The position numbers and the translations under genes are program-made. Positions 1 through 5,415 of a DNA stretch of 6,127 nucleotides are shown in pieces. The stretch is from Bacteroidota bacterium. GTDB lineage: Bacteria > Bacteroidota > Bacteroidia > Bacteroidales > UBA4417. Within the stretch, counting starts at the first letter, position 1; every line of letters begins with the position of its first letter. A model generated the notes under the pieces. It was not told the DNA's origin, made no database searches, and was given only the letters and a program-made list of their open reading frames with translations. The stretch spans positions 1 to 6,127 of the forward strand of contig JAIFMH010000193.1 of the NCBI GenBank assembly GCA_020048595.1, given 5' to 3'.

Positions 1-256
1 TTATTTCCATCATCACTTTTCCATCCGGAAACCAGGCGGTTTCAACGCCATTTTGTTTACCATTCAGATAATGTGTTTCAATTTGTTTCACGCCCGGCGA
101 AAACCACGAAACAGAAGTGCCAGTAAAGGGAATGTTTTCACCTTTTACGTACACAAAATCGCTGCGTTCTTCTGTTTGCCGGGCTTCAACAACAGTTTGT
201 GCCGCTGATAGTAAGGATAAAATGACAAGAAAGGTAGAAAAGAAATATTTTGTCAT
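1..256 (-). CDS. Secreted MORN/YwqK-like repeat protein, 3' part beyond the window
   Basis: Reading the minus strand from the ATG at 256-254 gives 85 codons that stay open to the left edge, so the gene is cut by the window. The tta at bases 1-3 is not in frame and is not its stop. The protein starts with MTKYFFSTFLVILSLLSAAQ, a clear signal peptide (basic start, hydrophobic core, small residues near 18-19), so the product is exported. Residues about 36-85 look like MORN_2/YwqK-type units: YVKGENIPFTGTSVSW, then a YLNGKQNGVETAWFPDGK unit with the usual spaced aromatic, NG, W and DGK positions. Proteins of this type in Bacteroidota are often named 'toxin-antitoxin system YwqK family antitoxin', but a role in toxin-antitoxin is not shown here, and a secreted copy makes it doubtful. 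The start lies 28 bases after the pdxJ stop on the same strand and no promoter is visible between them, so co-transcription with pdxJ is likely. Function is unknown. Confidence 0.72.
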   Translation of the reverse strand, partial: MTKYFFSTFLVILSLLSAAQTVVEARQTEERSDFVYVKGENIPFTGTSVSWFSPGVKQIETHYLNGKQNGVETAWFPDGKVMMEI

Positions 257-284
257 CAGGAGAGGTTTTAATTGAGTATTGGAA

Positions 285-998
285 TTACTTTAACTGTTGC
301 AGATACAGTTTTATCGTTTTCTCAAGTCCCATATACAAAGCTTCACTTAACAATGCATGACCTATAGAGACTTCCAGTACTTTAGGTATGGTGCGGACAA
401 AATACCAAAGGTTATTCAGGTCGAGGTCGTGCCCGGCATTGATGCCTAACCCGTTTTGAGAGGCAACTCTGGCTGCTTCCAGGTATGGAGCAATAGCCTG
501 AACACGATTTAACGGATAGTGATGGGCATATGCCTCGGTATAAAGCTCAATACGGTCAGTGCCGGTTTCGGCTGCATGGTAAACCATATCAGTATCAGGA
601 TCAACAAAAATTGAAGTCCGTATGCCGTGAGACTTAAATTCAGTAACAATTTCTTTCAGGTACGATTTGTGTTTTTTTGTATCCCAGCCTGCATTTGAAG
701 TTACCGCATCATGTGCATCCGGTACAAGGGTTACCTGTGCAGGTTTAACCTCAAGCACCAGGTCGATAAAACGCTGTATGGGATTGCCTTCGATATTGAA
801 CTCTGTTTTCACTAAAGGGTAAATCTCGTATACATCGCTGTATCGGATATGCCGTTCGTCGGGGCGTGGATGAACCGTAATGCCCTGGGCGCCGAATAAT
901 TCACAATCAATTGCAGCTTTTAGCACATCAGGCATATTTCCTCCACGTGCATTACGAATTGTAGCAATTTTATTAATATTTACACTTAACTTTGTCAT
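285..998 (-). CDS. pdxJ: Pyridoxine 5'-phosphate synthase PdxJ
   Basis: PdxJ condenses 3-amino-2-oxopropyl phosphate with 1-deoxy-D-xylulose 5-phosphate to form pyridoxine 5'-phosphate. This is the last ring-forming step of the DXP-dependent vitamin B6 route, in the cytoplasm. The 237-residue product is of usual family length (about 240). Visible family motifs are NINKIATIRNARGG (residues 7-20), ITVHPRPDERHI (40-51, with His43, Arg45 and His50), FNIEGNP (67-73, Glu70), VTLVPD (89-94), IELYTE (150-155), INAGHDL (186-192, His190) and SIGHAL (211-216). By family alignment His43, Glu70 and His190 correspond to the catalytic His/Glu/His set of E. coli PdxJ. The opening has Asn-Lys where E. coli has Asp-His; this variant is what I recall from Bacteroidota PdxJ and is not damage. 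The ATG at 998 places the conserved first strand at the very N-terminus. It is divergent from the CBS gene and is probably followed by the YwqK-like gene in one transcript. Confidence 0.97.
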   Translation of the reverse strand: MTKLSVNINKIATIRNARGGNMPDVLKAAIDCELFGAQGITVHPRPDERHIRYSDVYEIYPLVKTEFNIEGNPIQRFIDLVLEVKPAQVTLVPDAHDAVTSNAGWDTKKHKSYLKEIVTEFKSHGIRTSIFVDPDTDMVYHAAETGTDRIELYTEAYAHHYPLNRVQAIAPYLEAARVASQNGLGINAGHDLDLNNLWYFVRTIPKVLEVSIGHALLSEALYMGLEKTIKLYLQQLK

Positions 999-1016
999 CG
1001 CTTATATTTATTGCTG

Positions 1017-1024
1017 CAAAATTA
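1017..1024 (-). promoter_or_regulatory. Candidate pdxJ promoter -7 box (TAATTTTG)
   Basis: On the minus strand TAATTTTG, followed by C, fits the Bacteroidota -7 consensus TAnnTTTG exactly. It lies 18 bases before the pdxJ ATG, so transcription would begin about 14 bases upstream of the start codon. I see no TTTG/TTG at the expected -33 distance, so the call rests on the -7 box and its position. Confidence 0.45.
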
Positions 1025-1036
1025 CGAAACACCACG

Positions 1037-1068
1037 CTTGGTTTTACTTATTTAAGGCACGATATTTG
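1037..1068 (+). promoter_or_regulatory. Candidate promoter for the CBS-Omp85-nadK operon
   Basis: CTTG at 1037-1040 supplies a TTG -33 element. After exactly 20 bases comes GATATTTG at 1061-1068, which matches TAnnTTTG except for the first base. The predicted transcript start is around 1073, giving a leader of about 9 bases before the ATG at 1082. The box does not overlap the minus-strand pdxJ box (1017-1024), so the two divergent promoters are packed side by side in the 83-base gap. Confidence 0.4.
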
Positions 1069-1081
1069 AGCTAATAGTAAT

Positions 1082-1744
1082 ATGATTGCGAAAGACCTCA
1101 TATCAGGCGCAGTGCTGCCACTAAAATCTTCGGATACCGGACTTATTGCCATGCATTGGTTCGATGAATTCAAGGTTTCGCACCTTCCGGTGGTTGGCGA
1201 TTCTCTGTTTTTAGGGCTTGTGTCCGAAGATGACATATTTACAGCCGGCTCTTTCGAAGAGCCTATAATGAACTTCCAGCCTCAGCTAAAGAATATTTCT
1301 ATACTTCATTCGCGGCACATTTATGAAGCTATGAAGCTTTTTGCCGATTATAAGCTTACAACGTTGCCTGTTGTAGATGACAAAGGTGCATACCTGGGCA
1401 TGATCACTCTAGCGGATATGGTCGAAAAAATGGCAGCTACGGCAGCTGTAAGTAATCCGGGTGGAATTGTGGTTCTGGAACTCAACGCAAACGATTTTTC
1501 GATGGTTGAGATTTCGAAGATCGTTGAAGATAACGATGCAAAAATCCTCAGTTTTTATGTTACATCGCCTTCAGATTCTACGCGGCTTGAGCTCACAATG
1601 AAACTCAACCGGATTGATATACAGCCTGTAATACAGTCACTTGTAAGATATGATTATACAATCAAGGCTTCGTTTTTCGAAAGTGATTATTTCGATAATC
1701 TGCGCGAGCGTTATGATTTGTTAATGACTTATTTAAACGTCTGA
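1082..1744 (+). CDS. CBS-domain protein with C-terminal ACT-like domain
   Basis: This is a 220-residue soluble protein without signal peptide or membrane segments. Residues about 1-57 form a first CBS motif (MIAKDLISGA, then VSHLPVVGDSLFLGLVSEDDIF). Residues about 66-118 form a second (HIYEAMKLFADYKLTTLPVVDDKGAYLGMITLADMVEKM). Paired CBS motifs form a Bateman module that usually binds adenine nucleotides such as AMP, ATP or SAM. Residues about 127-198 (GGIVVLELNANDFSMVEISKIVED followed by a predicted strand-helix-strand) resemble an ACT-type regulatory fold. No catalytic or DNA-binding domain is attached, so the likely role is a ligand-sensing regulator acting on a partner protein; the partner is not identified. 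The location between pdxJ and nadK is, as I recall, conserved in many Bacteroidota and suggests a link to cofactor or NAD(P) metabolism, which is inference. The stop is 9 bases before the next gene, so they are probably co-transcribed. Confidence 0.88.
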   Translation: MIAKDLISGAVLPLKSSDTGLIAMHWFDEFKVSHLPVVGDSLFLGLVSEDDIFTAGSFEEPIMNFQPQLKNISILHSRHIYEAMKLFADYKLTTLPVVDDKGAYLGMITLADMVEKMAATAAVSNPGGIVVLELNANDFSMVEISKIVEDNDAKILSFYVTSPSDSTRLELTMKLNRIDIQPVIQSLVRYDYTIKASFFESDYFDNLRERYDLLMTYLNV

Positions 1745-1753
1745 TCCTGATTC

Positions 1754-3205
1754 ATGGATTTTAAATTTAGAACGCCATCTGTAAAAGTACTCTATGTACT
1801 GGTTATTTTTCACCTGGCAGTTTTACGATTATCTACTGTTTTTGCACAAACCGATTCAACTCTCTCAATCATTACTGTTGGCTCAATTGAATTATCCGGG
1901 AATAAGAAAACCAGGGAGAATATTATTTACCGGGAACTGTTGATTGCCACCGGCAACAAATTCGCCCCTGATGAATTCAGCAAACGTATTAATCAATCAC
2001 GCCTCAATCTTCTGAATACTTCCCTATTTAATTTTGTAACAATCGATACCGTCGTTGTTAACGAATCAGGAGTTCCGGATATAATGAATGTTAAAATATC
2101 CGTGATTGAAAGATGGTATATTTGGCCTGTTCCAATAGTACAGATCACCGACCGGAATTTGAATGCATGGCTGCAAACACGTGATTTTACACGCATCAAT
2201 TACGGAGTTGATTTAAAATGGTACAACTTTACAGGCCGGATGGATGAGATGGATGCCATAATTCAGTTTGGGAAGAATCATCATTTTAGCCTGGCATATC
2301 AGAATCCTTATATCGACAGGAAAAAGCATTTAGGGATGGGTTTTGAAGCGGGGTATAAGAATAACAGGGAAACAGGATACCTTACACAGGATGATGAACT
2401 TTTATTTGCATTTGATACTGACGGGTTATCAACCGAGAAATATTTCTCTCTAAATAGTACTTACCGGAATAATATATTTACCACACACCAGGTAATTGCA
2501 GGATTCCGCTCCTTCTCTTTTTCTGATTCGCTTATGGAATTAAATCCTGAATACAGCTATTCGGGCGTTGATGAACCTGCGTTTCTCTATTTGTATTATA
2601 AATTGAAAATTGATCATCGGGATATAAAATATTATCCGCTCAAAGGATGGTATGCCGATCTTGAACTCAACAAGTCAGGATTAGGTTTCAGCTTTGAGAA
2701 ACCAGTTGATATTGCATGGGCTAAAACAACTACACGGTTTTATGCTCAATTGGCTAAACGCTGGTATACAGGTATTTCCTTCATTGGTAAAGTGTCGTCA
2801 AATGCATGGCAGCCTTATTTTATGATGCAGGGCTTAGGTTACGGCCGCGATTATGTGAGAGGATATGAATATAATGTGATTGATGGAAAACATTTTGGTG
2901 TAATCCGGTCGAATGTAAAATTTGCTTTGGTGCCTGAACATACCCACAGCATCGGTTTTATCCCCACGCCAAAATTCGGGATTATTCATTATGCGTTTTA
3001 TCTTACTGCTTTTGCTGATGCAGGTTATGTATGGCAGCCACAGTGGATAGGGGAGTTTAATAATGTGCTTCCGCGAACATTACTAGCAAGTGTTGGATTG
3101 GGTATGGACCTGGTTACATATTATGATAAAGTAGTCCGAATTGAATATGCACTTAATAAATCAGGTAAAAGTGGTATCTTTATTCACTTTATTGCAGGGA
3201 TATAA
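1754..3205 (+). CDS. Single-POTRA Omp85-superfamily outer-membrane protein (BamA/TamA-like)
   Basis: The 483-residue product begins with a signal peptide (residues 1-31, hydrophobic core KVLYVLVIFHLAVLRL, cleavage likely after VFA before Gln32). Residues about 38-118 form one POTRA domain: ITVGSIELSGNKKTRENIIYREL, a helix with FSKRINQSRLNLLNTSLFNFVTI, then strand VKISVIERW. Residues about 130-483 are aromatic, alternating strands of a beta-barrel. They include YYPLKGWYADLEL (293-305), GRDYVRGYEY (364-373) carrying the Omp85 loop-6 VRGY/F signature, and AFADAGYVW (419-427). Family members insert or move proteins or lipids through the outer membrane. BamA has five POTRA domains and TamA three, so this is neither of those standard forms. 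The C-terminus ends in GIFIHFIAGI, without the terminal aromatic residue common in outer-membrane barrels. ATG 1754 is chosen because it precedes the signal peptide. The substrate is unknown. The gene follows the CBS gene by 9 bases and precedes nadK by 60. Confidence 0.85.
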   Translation: MDFKFRTPSVKVLYVLVIFHLAVLRLSTVFAQTDSTLSIITVGSIELSGNKKTRENIIYRELLIATGNKFAPDEFSKRINQSRLNLLNTSLFNFVTIDTVVVNESGVPDIMNVKISVIERWYIWPVPIVQITDRNLNAWLQTRDFTRINYGVDLKWYNFTGRMDEMDAIIQFGKNHHFSLAYQNPYIDRKKHLGMGFEAGYKNNRETGYLTQDDELLFAFDTDGLSTEKYFSLNSTYRNNIFTTHQVIAGFRSFSFSDSLMELNPEYSYSGVDEPAFLYLYYKLKIDHRDIKYYPLKGWYADLELNKSGLGFSFEKPVDIAWAKTTTRFYAQLAKRWYTGISFIGKVSSNAWQPYFMMQGLGYGRDYVRGYEYNVIDGKHFGVIRSNVKFALVPEHTHSIGFIPTPKFGIIHYAFYLTAFADAGYVWQPQWIGEFNNVLPRTLLASVGLGMDLVTYYDKVVRIEYALNKSGKSGIFIHFIAGI

Positions 3206-3265
3206 TGTGTGATCCCAAAGAGCAAACCATTCAGTGTCATTTGTAACTAAATAAATCCTGTCAAA

Positions 3266-4144
3266 GTGAGAATAGCATTATTCGGAAAAGAATTTAACAG
3301 CAATCAACTGGATTATGTCCGCATCCTGATAAATACTCTCGAAAACAAGGGATGTAAAATTCTCATCTGGAAACCATTCCACGATTTTATTAAGGATAGA
3401 ATTACCTTCAGACAGGAAGTTACTCTCTTTGCTGACCATACGGATCTGAAAGGGCAGGCTGACCTGCTTTTTTCAGTTGGAGGCGATGGCACCATGCTGC
3501 ATTCTGTAAGGTTAGTTCGGGATTCAGGAATTCCAATTGCTGGTATTAACCTGGGCAGAATGGGCTTTTTGTCGAGTATACCTCCCGGCGAAATACTGGC
3601 CGCTGTGGAAGATATACTTGAAAATCGCTATCGCATTGTAAAACGGACACTTATCAGCCTGGTTTCACCATTAACCCTGTTTAATGATTTTAATTTTGCT
3701 TTCAACGAGCTTTCGATCAATAAAAAAGAGAATTCATCGCTTGTAGTTGTCCATGTATGGGTGAACAATCAGCCCTTGCATTCGTATTGGGCTGACGGGC
3801 TTATCATAGCAACGCCTACCGGATCAACAGCCTACTCGCTGAGCTGCGGAGGTCCGATTCTTACTCCTGATTCGAACAATTTTGTAATCACACCAATTGC
3901 ACCGCACAATTTATCAGTACGTCCGGTCGTTATTCCTGACAGCAGCCTGATACGTATCAGGGTCGATAGCCGCGATCACCAGGCACTTGTCGGGCTGGAT
4001 TCCCAATCTGCTGTCATTACTCCTGACAATGAGTTGGTAGTAGGTAAAGCGGAATTTGAAATTAACCTGGTCCAGCGTCAAAATGAAGACTTTTTTTCAA
4101 CCATACGGGCAAAACTCAACTGGGGATCTGACATCCGGAATTAA
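3266..4144 (+). CDS. nadK: NAD kinase, GTG start
   Basis: NadK phosphorylates NAD to NADP with ATP or polyphosphate in the cytoplasm and is the only de novo source of NADP. The 292-residue protein has the family hallmarks: the GGDGT motif at 72-76 in LLFSVGGDGTMLHSV, whose Asp is catalytic; INLGRMGFL (94-102); the NE pair in FNELSINK (146-153, Asn147-Glu148) that contacts the nicotinamide ribose; WADGLIIATPTGSTAYSLSCGGP (175-197); and APHNLSVRPVVIPD (212-225). The start is GTG. In frame upstream the codons are TAA, ATA, AAT, CCT, GTC, AAA, so no ATG exists after the stop at 3248, and MRIALFGKEF matches the usual first beta-strand of this family. The 60-base gap after the Omp85-like gene shows no good -7 box, so nadK is probably read from the upstream promoter at about 1040-1070. 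Confidence 0.97.
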   Translation: MRIALFGKEFNSNQLDYVRILINTLENKGCKILIWKPFHDFIKDRITFRQEVTLFADHTDLKGQADLLFSVGGDGTMLHSVRLVRDSGIPIAGINLGRMGFLSSIPPGEILAAVEDILENRYRIVKRTLISLVSPLTLFNDFNFAFNELSINKKENSSLVVVHVWVNNQPLHSYWADGLIIATPTGSTAYSLSCGGPILTPDSNNFVITPIAPHNLSVRPVVIPDSSLIRIRVDSRDHQALVGLDSQSAVITPDNELVVGKAEFEINLVQRQNEDFFSTIRAKLNWGSDIRN

Positions 4145-4157
4145 AAATAATTCCCGG
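4135..4157 (+). other. Hairpin over the nadK stop codon
   Basis: CCGGAATT (4135-4142) pairs with AATTCCcGG (4149-4157, one bulged c) around a six-base loop AAAAAT that contains most of the TAA stop. The nearest T runs, 4177-4181 and 4191-4195, are about 20 bases further on, so it lacks the adjacent U tract of a standard intrinsic terminator. It could protect the 3' end of the mRNA or have no function. Confidence 0.3.
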
Positions 4158-4203
4158 CAGGATAGCAATCTCAATCTTTTTATCAATCACTTTTTCCCGA
4201 ATT

Positions 4204-4321
4204 ACTTCAACTGCTTCGAAACCGAAGTATGTTGAGTTATGCTATATTCACTTCCTGTCTGATGTAAAACATACTTCAATTAAATGATTTCAGTAGCTCA
4301 AAAGATGTCTTCATAATTGAA
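4204..4321. repeat. Chain of overlapping inverted repeats (A:B, B:C, C:D)
   Basis: Segment A (4204-4218) pairs with B (4223-4237) around a four-base loop AAAC, giving 14 base pairs with two single-base bulges (4206 and 4230) and one G-U. The core is CTTCG/CGAAG. Part of B, GAAGTATGTT (4224-4233), is also a perfect 10-base complement of AACATACTTC in segment C (4268-4277). The end of C, TTCAATTA (4275-4282), is a perfect complement of TAATTGAA in D (4314-4321). B therefore cannot pair with both A and C, and C cannot pair fully with both B and D. The pairing is read directly from the sequence. Any regulatory role is inference, and no U tract follows D. Confidence 0.5.
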
Positions 4322-4454
4322 ATCCCCTTGTTGTTGCATGAGGAAATTATGGACTGCCATGCAAAATCACCACTTTTCACCTCTCATTCCACTCTTCTCA
4401 ACCCAATAATTATCAAGTAATCTGTAATTCATCATTTAACACTTCCCAATACTA

Positions 4455-4486
4455 TGTGCTCTGTATCAATATTAATACTACCTTTG
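4455..4486 (+). promoter_or_regulatory. Promoter for porG
   Basis: TACCTTTG at 4479-4486, followed by C, is an exact match to the Bacteroidota -7 box TAnnTTTG. Exactly 20 bases upstream is TGTG (4455-4458), a one-mismatch version of the TTTG -33 element. Transcription should start near 4491. The leader would then be about 11 bases and A-rich (AAAAAAAT) directly before the ATG at 4502. This supports 4502, and not the in-frame ATG at 4454, as the porG start. Confidence 0.6.
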
Positions 4487-4501
4487 CACGCTCAAAAAAA
4501 T

Positions 4502-5320
4502 ATGCGAAAACTCTTAATTTCCCTTTTGTTTCTGGTGTTTTTTGCACCATTAGTCCAGGCACAAAAATCCGGTGATTTGGGTTTATTGGGTGGAGTAACA
4601 TATTACATGGGCGATCTCAATCCCGGCAAGCCGTTTTTACTGTCGAAGCCTGCATTTGGCATATTATACCGACAGAATTTTAATTCGCGTATATCGCTCA
4701 GGGTGCATGGTTTAAGGGGCTCAGTCCTTGGCGACGATGCAGTAAGTAAAGCTAATGTGGAAAGGAATCTTAACTTTGAATCGAATCTTACTGAGGCTGG
4801 TTTGCAACTTGAAATAAATTTTTTCGAATACTTTATAGGTAGCAGGTTGCATTCTGTTTCGCCATATATTTTCGGCGGCGGTTCTGTATTTTTCTTCAAG
4901 CCTTTTGGAAACTTGCCTTCGGGTAAGGTTGAATTACAACCTCTTACAACTGAAAATCAGAGCAAGCAATACAATTTATATGCTTTTGCCGGATCTTTCG
5001 GGCTGGGAGTAAAATACAGTTTAAGTAAAATGATTGGAGTGGGAGCCGAGTGGGGTATGCGCAAAACTACAACTGATTACCTTGATGATGTAAGCACGAC
5101 CTATTATCTGAATCAAGGTGCTCCTGATTTTGTACTTCCACAGGATGTTACACCTGAAATGGCAATGGCTTCAGATCCCACACAAAATCACAATGCCGGA
5201 ATGCAACGTGGCAATTCGCGCGATACAGATTGGTATTCCTTTGCAGGAATATCAATAACAGTAAAAATAAAAATGTTGGGGAAAGAGAATTGTCTCGACC
5301 ACCAACGCGAAGGATACTAG
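4502..5320 (+). CDS. porG: DUF6089 outer-membrane barrel, PorG-like type IX secretion component
   Basis: The 272-residue product starts with a signal peptide (MRKLLISLLFLVFFAPLVQA, cleavage before Gln21). The rest is a small outer-membrane beta-barrel with features I associate with the DUF6089/PorG family: GVTYYMGDLNPGKPF (31-45), RNLNFESNLTE (88-98), YIFGGGSVFFFKP (122-134), EWGMRKTTTDYLDDVSTTY (183-201) and closing strand DWYSFAGISITVKI (243-256). In Porphyromonas gingivalis PorG (PG0189) is an outer-membrane part of the type IX secretion system, associated with the PorK/PorN complex, and lies next to uppS and an Omp85 gene. The same porG-uppS order here supports the assignment. An in-frame ATG at 4454 would add 16 residues, but that segment overlaps the promoter and would put extra sequence in front of the signal peptide, so 4502 is preferred. 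The gene ends with two consecutive TAG codons. The paralogue question (PorG itself or another DUF6089 barrel) cannot be settled here. Confidence 0.8.
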   Translation: MRKLLISLLFLVFFAPLVQAQKSGDLGLLGGVTYYMGDLNPGKPFLLSKPAFGILYRQNFNSRISLRVHGLRGSVLGDDAVSKANVERNLNFESNLTEAGLQLEINFFEYFIGSRLHSVSPYIFGGGSVFFFKPFGNLPSGKVELQPLTTENQSKQYNLYAFAGSFGLGVKYSLSKMIGVGAEWGMRKTTTDYLDDVSTTYYLNQGAPDFVLPQDVTPEMAMASDPTQNHNAGMQRGNSRDTDWYSFAGISITVKIKMLGKENCLDHQREGY

Positions 5321-5415
5321 TAGTTTACAGGCGTATAAACCTGCAACATATTCATTAAGAATAATTAACAAAAGGGGCTCTCGCTGTAAAGCACAAAAGC
5401 CTAAATTTGTCGGAA
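5321..5415 (+). promoter_or_regulatory. porG-uppS spacer with candidate uppS -7 box at 5402-5409
   Basis: TAAATTTG at 5402-5409 matches TAnnTTTG exactly, but no TTTG/TTG lies at the -33 distance. The predicted transcript start (about 5414) would fall at or within a few bases of the uppS ATGs at 5416 and 5419, giving a leaderless or nearly leaderless mRNA. The spacer also has a weak imperfect inverted repeat near 5325-5345 without a T run, so there is no convincing terminator and read-through from porG is possible. Confidence 0.35.

Larger units (their letters stand above)
4145..4501. other. Non-coding stretch between nadK and porG
   Basis: These 357 bases contain no supported gene. The left part (4204-4321) holds overlapping inverted repeats, listed separately. 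A 7-base inverted repeat TTGCATG (4334-4340) / CATGCAA (4358-4364) follows. The right end carries the porG promoter. The longest plus-strand reading frames with ATG are very small (12 codons from 4229, 23 codons from 4338) and lack support. No tRNA-like cloverleaf, known riboswitch core or tandem repeat was recognised by eye. Confidence 0.6.

Noticed and set aside
1..3. TTA at the very start of the window, which looks like a minus-strand stop
   Set aside because: It is out of frame with the minus-strand gene that starts at 256; that frame is still open at the edge.
880..1074. 64-codon plus-strand frame opposite the start of pdxJ
   Set aside because: It lies mostly antisense to the clearly coding pdxJ, has no recognisable domain and extends through the divergent promoter gap.
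1744..1756. ATCCTG shared just upstream of the Omp85-like and nadK starts, considered as a translation signal
   Set aside because: It is a six-base match seen only twice, at different distances from the start codon; coincidence is likely.
3240..3268. TTTG at 3240-3243 considered as a nadK -33 element
   Set aside because: There is no TAnnTTTG-like box at the right distance, and the -7 position would overlap the start codon.
4338..4409. 23-codon plus-strand frame (MRKLWTAMQ...) in the nadK-porG spacer
   Set aside because: It is too short, without promoter or known small-protein features, and such frames are expected by chance.
4603..4899. 98-codon minus-strand frame inside porG
   Set aside because: It is fully antisense to a well-supported gene, has no family features and no promoter.
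5324..5346. Imperfect inverted repeat after porG, considered as a terminator
   Set aside because: The stem is only 5-6 pairs with a mismatch, the loop is long, and no T run follows.
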